Assembly: GCA_016630955.3 (NCBI GenBank)
Contig: CM049987.1
Location: forward strand, 496,001 to 560,000
Direction of reading: 5' to 3'
DNA: 64,000 nt
Origin: Didymella arachidicola
Taxonomy: Eukaryota; Ascomycota; Dothideomycetes; Pleosporales; Didymellaceae
Shown here: piece by piece, positions 1 through 10,868 of the stretch
How the letters are laid out: each line of letters starts with the position of its first letter
How positions within the stretch are numbered: position 1 is the first letter of the stretch
Program-made: the position numbers and the translations under genes
Notes under the pieces: model-generated
Told to the model about the DNA's origin: nothing
Seen by the model: only the letters and a program-made list of their open reading frames with translations
Databases searched by the model: none

Positions 1-1448
1 CCATGGCGGAAGGTACCGAGCCGCAGCCGATGAGATGGGATTTCGCAGAAGTCGGCCAGGGAGCCCTGGAGGTTTGGGCAGATATCCCACTCCGCCGCCG
101 AGCACCCACTTGGCGACCGGAGGTGAGTGCTCGAACCGTGTTGACTCCTGATTTGCCCTCCGATAAGACGCCGCGGAGAGCTAAGGCCAACACTCCTTCG
201 ATCGTCCCTCGCCTCGACCTCATACTCGCTGGCACCACTGGTACCGTAGAATTGCGTTCAAATGAGAGACTGCAGGGGTGGAAGATGTCTCCATATGCTG
301 CACGACGAACAAAGCGGATTGCTCTCGCTGATTTATCTTTACTGCGAACTATTTTTTTTTGGGCAACGAGACTCGACAGTAACCTACCTATGGTACACGT
401 TGGTTTGCGGCCGCCGCCCTCAAGCGTGCACAATCTTCTGCATCGGCCTGGAGTGGTGTTGGCTGACGGAGATGAATGGAAGTCGGAGGTGACGCCGGTG
501 GCGGCCAACTGGGGCCAGAACGACTGGCAGCGGCTGAAAGCGCCGCTGCAGACACGCGAAGCTTGAGGCGAACTGCAAAAGGAAACTTCCGTTTCGCGTA
601 GCGCTGAAAGCTCGTGTTCCGGCAGAGTTGCGGCAGGTTGGCGAGCTTCGAGATGTGTTCTAGTGTTTTCCCTCATCTGCTGTTCTGGAAGCTAGGTACG
701 GTAAGGCAGGCGCAGAGTCTAGACGGCACCTAGGCAGCTGCAAACTCGACCGAGAGTCAATGATCAGTTCCATCGCGATCATTTTTCAAGAGAATCGGGT
801 GGATAGGAGAATCTAAGTGACGTCTTTGTGTAGCATCCGGAGTATCACTGTATGAAGCACCGCAAGGTAAGACATGTCTGACGCTCAAGCTCGCAAATCT
901 TCCTGTGCGATGCGCCTGAGGGCAGCGCTGGGAACCCACGACTAACTTTAACTCAACCTCTTGAATAGCGCAACAAAGCACGAAGAAATAGCAATGGTAT
1001 TTTATTTTCAGGCACGGTTTTTAGGGGCGTTATGCTGCAAGTACAAGTACTTCTTCGTGGTCGTCTATGCGTCAATGCACAGCTTTTTAGATATTCCGTT
1101 GTCGAGAAGCTCAGTAGCCGGCATGCGACCTGCCCATCGATCTACTTCAGGTGGTATGCGTAGCCACATGAGACTAGCCTATTGCATTGAGACGATAAAG
1201 TATCGTAACTTCCTATTTGTCTACTGGTGTAGGACTAATGTTAATTCATCTGGGCAAGTGCACCCACCCAATATGAAAGACGTAGCGCTGAGCAAAAGTG
1301 AGAAACATCAAGTGTGACTTCAAACGTCCACTCGCCTTTTGCATCGCCCCGAAAGAGTTTGTCAACTCTCAACCCAATTGCGACCTTGCCGTGTTCAGGA
1401 GTCAAATTCATGATGGACACGCTATGCAGATTTCTTTGCGCACAGTCA
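1..1448. other. No firmly supported gene; open reading frame of unknown status at the window edge
   Basis: The longest open frame is on the + strand at 3-566 (187 codons). Its composition is irregular, it shows no motif I recognise, and its ATG lies two bases from the window edge, so it could equally be the tail of an exon. The stretch 567-1448 carries only short overlapping frames with no splice-consistent extension. It includes the 3' flank of the minus-strand DUF1989 gene that ends at 1449. Confidence 0.3.
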
Positions 1449-2445
1449 TCAATTCTCCCCTCCGGGAATTGTCATTCCATGGCAACCTCTGTATGCACTT
1501 CTCTGCGGTCGCCTCCATCCCTCAAGTGTACTCTGATCCTTCAGCTCCAGGACCTCTACCCTAATTGATCGACACGTACTCTTCATGTCTCTTGCCCTCC
1601 CAGCTTCACCCTCATCCGCTTGGCTCCATCCCCAGGCACTCAAATCACCACCCGGACACGTGCTCAGCGCACACAGTAGGTCCTGTTCCGCAAATAACGT
1701 CAACGTGCTCTCCTTTGTCGCTGGACTAGCTTCCATGAAGTACCGCCCCTGGGAGTCGAGGCCTGTAACTTGGAATACGTTGAGCACGTCGTGCACATCG
1801 AATTCGGTCAGTCCGTAAGGCAAGATGGCTCGTACAAGGTTGCTGTGGCAGTGAAAATCATAATCGGAGCCCGAAATGACTGATGACTACTCGATGTTAG
1901 GATTGCTCAGTTGTGGCGAGGACATCACCGACGATGTACGGGTCACATCTCGTGCCTAAGAGATCATGACAACGACCGCCCCATTTCGTTATACCTCCTC
2001 TCTCGTCACTGGTCTCTTGACGACCTCCTTGCTTCGCATTCCCCGGCCCATCCTTGATGAGACAGCTGTCAGAGATGATGCCGGCTAGCGGACGCATGAA
2101 GGGTAGGTTGGACCATAGCCTGTCGCCCTCTATCATATGCGAACCTTGCAATTGCCGTGTTCGTGCGGCCCAGAAACGTTCTCGTGGGTCTGATGCATTC
2201 CAGACGTTCAAATCGCCCACTTGAGGGCCTTCCGGTGTTGAAAGGCGGAACAATGATCCTGCAGGCACCCTCCACGCGCGTCCAGAGCGCGGAGGGACGG
2301 TAAGGTCTAAGGTCTTGGTAAAGGCGTCACCTTCCAAGTCGCGCAGTCTCTGATAGAGCGCTGTAGGAGGGTGAAGCGGGGAATCGTCAGAGGTGGGAAA
2401 GTATGCTGGGGCCGGTGGAACGTTGTCTGGGGCATATGTGGCCAT
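1449..2445 (-). CDS. DUF1989 (urea carboxylase-associated) family protein
   Basis: Two exons on the minus strand, 2445-1929 and 1879-1449, join across a 49-nt intron (1880-1928) with GTGATG...CATCAG ends, giving 315 residues. The family core is visible: an Arg/Trp-rich 'VPAGSLFRL' strand, 'VGDLNVWNA', the 'LLGTRCDPY' segment just before the intron, and 'DYDFHCHSN' followed by a 'PYGLTEFDVHDVLNVF' stretch after it. These Cys/His/Asp clusters fit the presumed metal site of DUF1989. Members are often found beside urea-amidolyase or amino-acid degradation genes, but neither lies here and the substrate is unknown. I chose the ATG at 2445 because conserved sequence begins soon after it. An in-frame ATG at 2667 would add 74 residues that look like 5' leader. 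It is divergent from the dehydrogenase at 2974. Confidence 0.8.
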
Positions 2446-2973
2446 AATTCCTTGATTCTTGCAAAGAGGACGACCGGGTATTCTTGACTGATGTATTTTG
2501 ACTATGAGGTTATCTAACACTCCGAGTCTGCGTACAGTACTCCGTACGGAGCTTTGCGTTGGCATCCAGGGATTGCCGGCGATAAGCGCGTGCAATGCCG
2601 GTATCGGCAAGTACGCCACGCTCTGTTCCTCTATCGTTGCGACTGCCTTCTGCAGTACGCCCACCACTCGGAGTACAATGTTTGACTGTTGAAATTCATA
2701 AGAAGTCGAGAAGCGTCCATCTCAAATGGGCTGTTGTACTGGTGTCAGCTCATTACCCCTCTTAGTTAGTGCCAAATGTACCTCGGTACAATGTCATTGC
2801 AATGCACTGTGCTCGAGCACCGAGGCAGCTTCGCAACGCCCAGTTTTCCAGCGACCGAAACACGTCGTTCCTATACCTGATTTATCCTTGGTAGAAGTTG
2901 TAGTCACAGTGATCCAGCCGAGCTTCGATTTATTCCGTTGCGTTGACGACACCTCACCCACACACGGTACACC
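2446..2973. promoter_or_regulatory. Divergent intergenic region between the DUF1989 and SDR genes
   Basis: A 528-bp gap separates two divergently transcribed genes and should hold both promoters. It contains a perfect 12-bp palindrome, CTCCGTACGGAG (2540-2551), whose core is an everted CCG-TA-CGG of the kind Zn2Cys6 factors can bind. No canonical TATA box was found close to either start. The regulatory role is inferred from position only. Confidence 0.4.
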
Positions 2974-3881
2974 ATGTCAGCACAGGCAGAAGTAAACCTT
3001 GCCGACTTCTCGTCCATCTTTCGACTGGATGGAAAGGTCGCAGTAGTCAGCGGAGGCTCTCGAGGTCTCGGGCTTCATGCAGCATCAGGCCTGCTTCAGG
3101 CTGGCTGCTCCAAAGTCTTCATCACAAGCCGTAAGGCGTCTGCCTGTGAAGAAGCAGTTGCCGCACTCAATGCGCTACCAAATCTAGCGCCAGGTGCAAA
3201 GGCAATCAGTGTTCCTGCGGACAGCTCCAAGCTTTCTGAGATCGAAAGACTAGTTGCAGAAGTCAAGAAGCACACAGACCATGTGGATATTCTCTTTGCT
3301 AACGCAGGCGCGACTTGGGGCTCAGAGTTCGAGAAGGTGGACGAGAAGAACGGCTGGGATAAGGTCATGGATCTGAACGTCAAGGGTGTTTTCTTCACAA
3401 TCCAGAAGTGAGTACGCCACTACCAACGTGCCTGTCTAGTAACTAACCATTCAGATTTACACCTCTTCTCACTGCGAGATCCTCCCAACAAGATCCTTCC
3501 CGTGTTATAGTGACAGGCTCTGTCGCTGGGATGGGCGTAGGCTCGGTAGGAAAAGTAGGGGCGTACTCATACGCAGCGTCGAAAGCCGCCGTCCTCCACC
3601 TTGCTCGCAACCTTGCCATTGAGCTAGGTCCTCGACACATCCTCGTAAACGGTATCGCTCCTGGATTTTTTATGTCGAAGATGGCGAAGGACTTGATAAA
3701 CCAGCAGGGCGGTGAAGAGGCACTGGGCAAAGAAAGTCCGAATGGACGTGTTGGCAGGCCGGAGGATGTGGCTGCTACGGTCGTCTTCTTGAGTAGTCGC
3801 GCGGGTGGACATGTCAATGGCGAGACAGTGAGATTGGATGGAGGCAAATTACTGGGAAGCAACAGGTTAGAGAAGCTGTAA
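2974..3881 (+). CDS. Classical short-chain dehydrogenase/reductase (SDR)
   Basis: Exons 2974-3407 and 3455-3881 join across a 47-nt intron (3408-3454; GTGAGT donor, AACTAAC branch site, TTCAG acceptor) to give 286 residues. Visible motifs are the cofactor loop SGGSRGLG (26-33), NAG at 110-112, Asn135 in LNVKG, catalytic Ser167 in VTGS, and Tyr184-x3-Lys188 (YAASK). The 'IAPGFF' and C-terminal 'LDGG' stretches are typical of classical SDRs. An Arg shortly after the glycine motif region suggests NADP(H), but this is inference. All catalytic residues are present, so it should be an active NAD(P)-dependent oxidoreductase, probably cytosolic, with unknown substrate. It lies 0.86 kb upstream of the Zn2Cys6 regulator on the same strand and may belong with the regulator and the O-methyltransferase as tailoring genes. 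Confidence 0.9.
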
Positions 3882-4738
3882 GCAAACTACCGTGACTAAG
3901 GGTGCTTGAGTAGGAATCCTTTACGCATCTCAATCGGCAAAGTCTGCTCTCCAGCACAGGTACTTTCAAACCCTAGAGTAGGGACTAGACACTATCGGGA
4001 GTCATACCTATGATCTTGGAGCTGAGGTCAACGTCAACGATTTTACTGACCATTTGCTCGTCCTTACCCTTCGTTCTTCTTCGACCGTCATCCACTGGAT
4101 CCCGATCAACGAAAATTTTCGCGCACACATCCCAGCAGTGCAATAGGATGGGCACAGTCTGCCTGAGTATGCACAAAGTGTAGTGACCCAAGCAGTCGTG
4201 GCAAAAATAAAGGTATAGGATGGTGCTGCAGAGCACCGGATCCGAGGTGTTACCCTAGGAAGAACAGATACTACATCTAGATCTAAGCCATTTGGCAAAG
4301 AAAAGATGAGGGAGGGGGGGAGTGCGAGCGCAGGTGGATTGATATAGGTGAGTGGGGAAGTAGGCAGTAGGATGCACGTGGTGTACGTGAGTGCTCGCCT
4401 TGAGATATTAGGTAGCATTCCAGAATCCAGATCTCGAGGCTAACTTTAGGCTTCTATACATATGATACCACATCGTCGAAAATTGTTCACTTTTGGGCTT
4501 GTGGATGAGGGTTTATACGAAGAGGCGAGTTCTTGATGATGCCCGAGTGGAACAGCTCGGGTGCACTGATCACCAAATCCGTTCCGTCTTCAAGAACCAG
4601 CCTCTTTGTACAGCGCAATGGCATTCCAACTCAGTGACGTTCGGCCCGTGACTCCGCGCCCCGCGCCCGGCGATTTGGCAGCTGCGCCGGGGAGTCGCGG
4701 CCGCGAGCTTCAACCCATAACGTCTTTGCACCTACTAA
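3882..4738. other. Intergenic region upstream of the Zn2Cys6 regulator
   Basis: About 860 bp with no supportable gene. Overlapping minus-strand frames at about 3985-4418 lack recognisable motifs. A purine-rich run with seven consecutive G lies near 4312-4320. The final 150 bp before the ATG at 4739 are presumed promoter and leader. Confidence 0.4.
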
Positions 4739-6955
4739 ATGGACCCGCAACCCCCCATCGCGGCCCAGCCTTCGGACCAAGAGACCTCTGTGCCTCGAAA
4801 GAGGAAGCGCGGTAACGATCAACGAGGTTCTGCTGCTTACCCTCGTCAGCGCGCTATCACAGCCTGCAACACCTGTCGTGTTCGAAAGAACAAATGCACA
4901 AACGAAAGACCTATGTGTGCATCCTGCACACGCATTGGTGCGCAATGTGTCTATGATGACAGTAAAGTGGATCTTTCTTCGTGAGCATCATGTTGCCTGA
5001 CGGGAAGGGCGCGGTGACTGACGTCCCCAGGTTCGATCCAGCAAGCCTCGTGATTCTGGAGCGACTCGACGAAGTCTTGCGTCGTCTACCATCTCAAGTG
5101 CTTCTCGCTTCACCACTACCATCATCTACGCGTGAAGTAAAACTTGTCACTCCGCCAAGTACTACTGATTCCCCTGAAGAGGCGATAAGTACCTCTTATG
5201 ATGGGCCTCTCTGCACGTTCTCCTCGGTTGAGAGTATGCTGGCGTGGCCAATTTGGGGTAGCAGCCACTTCACTACAGCAGACGATGTTTCAGATGCCGT
5301 CTTCACCATAGATATCGAAGGCATCTGGACTGAACCCACACAGGAGGACGATCTACCACACAGTCCGAAGATGCGTACCTCCCTTATCCAGGCGAACCCT
5401 GTTGGGCAAGATCTGACCGCCTTGGTCGAGAACTTCTTGCTTTGTGTGCACAGCCGGAACCCGTTCCTCGATGTTGACCATATTCGCCGCTGCGTGTCTG
5501 TGGTTGCAGAATTGGGACCCTCGTGGGACCCATCATCCTGTCTGGTGGTACGTATGCTTCGCAAACATCGTTGTCCACAATGGCTCCAGTGAGCTACCAC
5601 TTGATCACGGCATGGAATTTCCCCTCATCTGTCCATACTGACACGCGTAAAAGCTGCTTGCCGCTGCACTAGGTGCCATTGCGAAACCGCTTGGTGCGTC
5701 TATAGAAGACAGTATGCCCAGCACCCGAAAAGATGAAGACTGGGCAACGGCCGACGCTTATTACTTCGCTGCGCGTCGAAGATTCAGTCTGTTGGACCCA
5801 CACATCTTATCTACACAGTGTTATATCCTGTCAGGTTTGTACTGGATCTACAAACTTCGTCCCTCGCAAGCAGGACAAGACTTCACCAGAGCTAGTATCC
5901 TGTACATGAATCATCGCAAACGTCGGGAAGCCACGATGCGCAGCCAAAGCCAGGGACACTCGAGCTGTATGAAGTACACCTCGAATGAACGGCGCACGTA
6001 CTTCACATGCGTCAGGTTGGAGAGGTACGAATTGCAGGAATGCTTTTGATCAATTATGCTAATGATCATGCAGCGAGATGCTTGCTGAACTTCGCGCACC
6101 AGATTCAGGTATTAGAGTAACACCATGCACAGATGCTTTTCCACCGCCTCCACAAAGTGTCACGAAACGCGCCTGCGATCCCGACGCACCGAGCCCCGTT
6201 TCTGATGAGAACTTTATTTCAACACAGCAAGGCCATGCATCTGTCGAACAGGCTACAGCCTGGTATTACTGCCTTACCGAGACTTCTCTCCGACGAACTA
6301 TCGACCAGATTCTCGACGTCTTCTACAAACACGGTCACGCTTCTTGGCTGGATCGCCCTGTGTCGCTCTTGCTGAAAAGCGCACATTCTTTTGAAGAACA
6401 GTTGGCATCTTGGTACACCACACCCAACATGGGTTTCCTTTATGCTTCTTACTAATCGAATGCAGGATTCAATCACTGCCTCCAGAAATCCGGTTCACTG
6501 GTCCGGCAGCGTGCAAGGTGGGCCAGTTTGATCATCACTTTGCTCTGCGGATGCGCTATGTATACATACGATCCCTCCTCTATCGGCCGTTCCTCTATAT
6601 TGCAGTCGTATCGCCCTCTCAAGACCCATCTCATCCCATCCTCTCTATGGCATACAAGGCTATCGACAACGCGTTGGCAATGAATGATGAAGTCGGAACT
6701 CATTACCGTTTCGAAGGCACATGGGCCATCTGTCGATTAGCAGCAGCGAACATCTTGACGCTTTGTGCTGCAAAATGCGGATCGTTACTGGAAAATGCTA
6801 CGTTAGCACGCATGGGTCGTTCAGAAGATGATTTGCAAAAAGCCTTGGCGATGAACAAAGCGAGGCTCCGATATTGGGAGCAAGAAAGCACAGATCTACA
6901 AATACTGGCGAAAGCGGCACAGGAACGGTTTGATGTTGCGTTTGAGTCGCCCTGA
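4739..6955 (+). CDS. Zn2Cys6 fungal transcription factor, cluster-type regulator
   Basis: Five exons (4739-4980, 5031-5547, 5654-6024, 6074-6412, 6466-6955) keep frame across introns of 50, 106, 49 and 53 nt and encode 652 residues. The N-terminus holds a basic stretch (PRKRKR) and a canonical binuclear zinc cluster, Cys43 to Cys70 (C-x2-C-x6-C-x6-C-x2-C-x6-C). The region from about residue 170 resembles the middle homology domain of fungal regulators: 'NPFLDVDHIRRC', 'ALGAIAKPLGASIED', 'YYFAARRRF', and a 'YFTCVRLESEMLAEL' segment recreated by the third splice. It is presumably a nuclear DNA-binding regulator. Its 3' end lies only 73 bp from the 3' end of the convergent O-methyltransferase, and the SDR is upstream. 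This context suggests a pathway-specific regulator, which is inference from position. The third exon between about 5890 and 5990 reads through but is poorly conserved in appearance, so its exact structure is less sure. Confidence 0.88.
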
Positions 6956-7028
6956 AGGCCTTGCACAGGCGAGCACTTAGCAGCACGTCCTCATCACGCC
7001 CGAAATCAGACTATTTGCTAGATGCATC

Positions 7029-8378
7029 TTACCGCCATTGGTCCTGATGCCTCCGCTTTGCAATGATTACACTGTCATCGAACTTGGTAAACTTCCTGAT
7101 CTCTACAATCTCCATGCCCGCCTGGTCTAGTAACCAGCGCCAATGCTTTTCTCTCCTTTCTTGCGCATCGAACATTGCCTTCATTGCCAACGATAACGCG
7201 GCTGTGTACTCGACGCCTGGAGCGCCTGCTTCAGGCTTTTCATCTGGTAGTGTCTTGTCGTCGATATAGATTCGACTATCAGGGCTGTTCAGAAGAGCCG
7301 GAAGGTGCATTTGAAGAATCTGAATGCAGGTATCGTCATCGTAGTTATGCAAAATCTGGCGGAAGTAGTACGCGCGCGCACCTATGCATGTAAGCGTAGT
7401 CAAATTTGTAGCACGGTGCCGTAGAACTTACTATGTACAGGCTGCTCTAGAAGAAAGTCGTGTGCCATCAGTTCCATTCCATCGATCTTCAATGCTTTTT
7501 CAAGTACTGCAGGTCGGTCTTGCAGAATGATCCTACCTTTGATGTCCGGGAAGGCTTTCTTGAGAGCTGCGCATTGCGAGCCATTGCCACCGCCTACATC
7601 TACGAACACGACCTCTTCTGCACCAACCCCTTGGCCGACCTCGGTCTCGAAAGAGACTGCATCGAGCCATGTCGGAAGCATTGCGAATTGTGCCTCCATG
7701 AATCGATGAAACGCACCTTGCTGAACTGGATGCGTTTCCATCCAGGTGTAGAAGTCTTCTTCGCTGTGTTGGCCTATTTGGAATGCTGTTCTCCCTGCTT
7801 GAGGGTCTTTGAGCATTTTATTCAAGGCGATGAACCCCGGTGCACAGTTGTCATGGCTGAGAATGGTCAATTGAAGCCCACCGGAAATGATATTCGACCT
7901 ACAAATGAGTGACAGCATCTTTGAAGAGTGGTACCAGGAGCATGTGTGTCAGTGGCGTAGCTGCGAAAATCCCCGGACTTGACTCTGTTGCCATGCCCTG
8001 TGTGCAAAGATAGTCGAGCACAGACTCGAGAACACCCTTCGGAAGCCGGCTAGCTGCGGCGAGGCCTTCAAGTCGAGCTCCCTCAGAGCTATTAGCTAGA
8101 GCAGCGAAGATGCCACGATCCTGGCCGATGCGCGCCGTCACAAGCGGAAGAGGCTATGATCAGATTAACGATTACTTGGTTTCACGATGCTGTGGCTCAC
8201 TCACGCCATACACCAGACGCTGCATGGTCTCAAACGGCTCCTCTACCGCGGTTCCAGCCTGTCGGGCCAGCTTCTGAAAGTCACGTTTCTGCGCTTCATC
8301 TTGGAAGTAAGAGCTAGGATCGGCGGTCAGACGCCGCAGCTGCTCAAGGAGAGCCTGTGGGTTCGCTTGCGACGTCAT
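7029..8378 (-). CDS. SAM-dependent O-methyltransferase, class II fungal type
   Basis: Four minus-strand exons (8378-8205, 8153-7903, 7856-7432, 7381-7029), with introns of 51, 46 and 50 nt, encode 400 residues. The N-terminal part resembles the winged-helix dimerisation domain of fungal O-methyltransferases ('GIFAALANS', 'TPLTHMLL', 'AVTHFHDN' restored by splicing). The SAM-binding motif DVGGGNG is at about 228-234, followed by 'LQDRP', and 'YYFRQILHNYDD' in the last exon is the usual catalytic-base region, with His present. This is the family of sterigmatocystin-type O-methyltransferases acting on aromatic polyketides or related phenolics. The real substrate cannot be read from sequence. It is convergent with the Zn2Cys6 regulator (73 bp apart) and divergent from the rhodopsin-like gene. 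Intron 2 uses GTAGGT with a CTCAG acceptor. The longer unspliced reading gives a family-atypical sequence. Confidence 0.9.
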
Positions 8379-8842
8379 CTATGAGGTTGTGCAAGATTGT
8401 GATTTGGTAAATATGCTCGGTTACACGGGAGGCGTGGGAGTACTTGAAATAGGGAGCGGCTCGGTCTTGTAGTTCGCGGGTCGGTTTAATGCTCCAAGAA
8501 GGAAGGCGTACTTGGCTAAGGATGAGCTAGGCTGTTTCGACACTTTCACACACCACGCTTAACCAAACACGAGACAGAGAGGATCCACCGCGCGTGTGCA
8601 AGACCTGTATCACCTCGCAGGATCATTCGTGACGAATCAAAAGAACAACCTACGCACTTTCGTGCGCGCATTCGTTCCTGCTCTTCCGATACGATGTTGG
8701 ACATCTACCAGCATTGCGGTACCAGATTTACGCCACAAAGCGGTGATACACAAAACACCTCACGTATATTTCGAGTTGAGTTGCTTTTTCGACTCATGGC
8801 CTCTAAATATCTCTTCCTCGTCTTCCGAACAGTTGAGTGTAG
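8379..8842. promoter_or_regulatory. Divergent promoter region, O-methyltransferase / rhodopsin-like gene
   Basis: A 464-bp spacer lies between two divergent starts. No clear TATA box or binding site stands out. Short frames here show no motif. Promoter function is inferred from gene orientation. Confidence 0.35.
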
Positions 8843-10006
8843 ATGGACTCGCTCAATCAGCAGAATTCGCATCCTGCGCAAAATGTACACTCAGTGCCAG
8901 ATCGAGGGCCCGCCCTCATCATCATGATGTGGAGTCTAACCGCGCTCTCTCTGTTTACTGTTGTTGTTCGATTTGTCTTTCGTGTGCGGAAAAGGCAGAT
9001 GGGCTGGGATGACATTTTCATGGGGATTACCTGGGTATGTAAACCGATAGGGCTGGCGAGAATAAGACTGACCAGATTAAGGCATGCTTCGTAGGCTGGT
9101 CTGCGACCTTGACGCTCTATGCGAATCGAGGCGGTTGTCAGCACATCTGGGACGTACAAAAGCGTGGGATGGACAACCTGACCAGAGCGATCTTGCTAAA
9201 TTGGACCTCTCAGATATTTGGCATCGTAGGCGTTGCGACGGGGAAGATCTCGATCTCAGCCTTACTCTTACACATCATGCGAGATACTGGGTGGACGTGG
9301 CAACGGATCTACCTGTGGACCGCAACTATCGTCATGACGAGCTGCGTTGCCATCTCATGTTCGTTATTGACCTTTATGCAATGCCGTCCACCACAACGCT
9401 TGTGGGACCCTCGGATTGAAGGCACCTGCATTGACCCTAAAGTCATGGCTGGATATGGAATTTTCACTGGATGTAAGCATGCTCGTCTCAAGTCCTGATA
9501 TTCCCTTACTGACGGAACTAGCTTTCTTCACTTTCGCGGATGCTAGTCTGGCAGTCATACCACTTACTATCTTTTGGAAACTCAAGATTAGTCGCTTACA
9601 GCGCATCCAGTTAGGCATCGTATTTGGCCTCAACATCCTGACATCGATTTGCTCAGGCATCAAAACGCAATACCTTGCCGCGCTAGGAAATCGCACAGAT
9701 CAGACATGGGCGACGTACGACATCTTTGCCTGGGTCACAGCCGAGCTTTTTCTCCTGGTCGTTTGCGGCACAGTCCCAACATTATACCCGCTTCTTCGCT
9801 GGATCCAGTCACTGATCTCAATGATCAAGAGTAAAGTGCTGCCGCGGTCGGCGTCGGACGAGGATCCCTTGAGGGAGTCCGAGGAGGTTTTAACGATTGG
9901 CCAGATCAGACAGCGGCTACGAAGACCTAAGACGACTGAATTAACCATAGAGGGAGAAGTAGACGAGGTGATCGTGCCGCGAGTGAGAGTCAGAATAAGA
10001 GCATAG
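8843..10006 (+). CDS. Rhodopsin-like integral membrane protein (fungal multi-pass family)
   Basis: Exons 8843-9034, 9076-9472 and 9522-10006 (introns of 41 and 49 nt) encode 357 residues. About seven hydrophobic segments follow the fungal 'rhodopsin domain' pattern: a first helix ending in 'FVFRVRKRQMGWDD', the family-typical 'WDDIFM' after helix 1, an extracellular loop with 'GGCQHIWDV', a 'CRPPQRLWD' loop after helix 4, and 'AFAWVTAELFL'-like helix 7 residues near 'TYDIFAWVTAELFLLV'. The C-terminus is a charged cytosolic tail. Proteins of this family are common beside secondary-metabolite genes and as PTH11-type receptor candidates. Ligand and signalling role are unknown. It is divergent from the O-methyltransferase. 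The first intron is short but has a GACTGAC branch site and restores 'ITWIKACFVGW'. Confidence 0.85.
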
Positions 10007-10868
10007 CACCGATGGCGGTACCTCAACAGAGTTCAATGAACTATTCAAGAAGAACTGGATTGGTGCTCAGGCCAGTCCTCGAGTATGTCTGATGTATACA
10101 AAGTACCAAAGACGTTACGACGCTCTAATGTGGGACACGAGATAAAGGCCCCTAATCAAAGAGTCCAGCAATTGATGGAGATGTTTGAGTCTATAGATTC
10201 GACTGGGTTGCCACTCATTGTGCCTCCAACAGCTTGACGTTGTGCAATGGACACTACGACACAATATATCCCTGGAGTTAAGCACCGTGGTGGTCGCTCT
10301 TGTGACGAGTCTACCAGCCACTGACCCTCTTCTCCTGGGTCGACTTGACCGGTGTATCGTCTTGCAGCTTGGGCGGAATTGCCCGCCGTGAGAGCCTTAC
10401 ATCCTTCGGCCGGGCTACTTCCGTGTCGCTTCTGAAGGGGGTCCTTTCGTAGCCTCGATATAAGGGCTGTCTTATGAGTAGCACACGTCGTGAGTACGCT
10501 GAAAACGGTGCGACTGCTGACAATGTACTTTAAGTTGAACGTTGGCACGCCGTGCTCCAACCATCACGCGGGTAAAGCTAAGAGAAATGCGCCAACGGCT
10601 AAGTGGGCTGTGATCGTGAAAAGAGATAGATTTGGGTCGGCAAAAGGAAAGGCAAAAGACATACAACAGCGGGTATTCGCTAGTGGTCACCCACCTAACT
10701 ACTAATCCGCCGGTACGTTGCTTAAATAGGGCTGAGCGAACGGGAAGCCTTGTTTTCAACGTCCTATGGTCGTATGTGGAAGGAGAAGTCGTCTCTATCC
10801 AATATAATCCAGGGAGATAGACGCGCACACTCCGCACCGAAGTATCGCTCAATCCACCAGAACAAATC
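10007..10868. other. Intergenic region between convergent genes
   Basis: About 860 bp between the 3' ends of the rhodopsin-like gene and the RBR-type gene. Overlapping short frames on both strands at 10115-10820 show no motif or splice-consistent extension, and I see no gene here. Confidence 0.4.

Noticed and set aside
3..566. 187-codon frame at the window start
   Set aside because: No recognisable motif, irregular composition and an ATG at the edge. It may be part of an exon but cannot be supported as a gene.
2446..2667. N-terminal extension of the DUF1989 protein from the upstream ATG
   Set aside because: The additional 74 residues do not resemble the family and overlap the likely leader. 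The ATG at 2445 starts directly before conserved sequence.
5890..5990. Possible frameshift in exon 3 of the first Zn2Cys6 regulator
   Set aside because: One alternate frame looks family-like for a few residues, but the original frame stays open and reaches the conserved 'TCVRLESEMLAEL' segment, so no break is needed.
7899..7918. Reading the O-methyltransferase through the second intron
   Set aside because: The unspliced frames give a stop or a non-family segment, while GTAGGT...CTCAG restores the conserved 'THFHDN' sequence.
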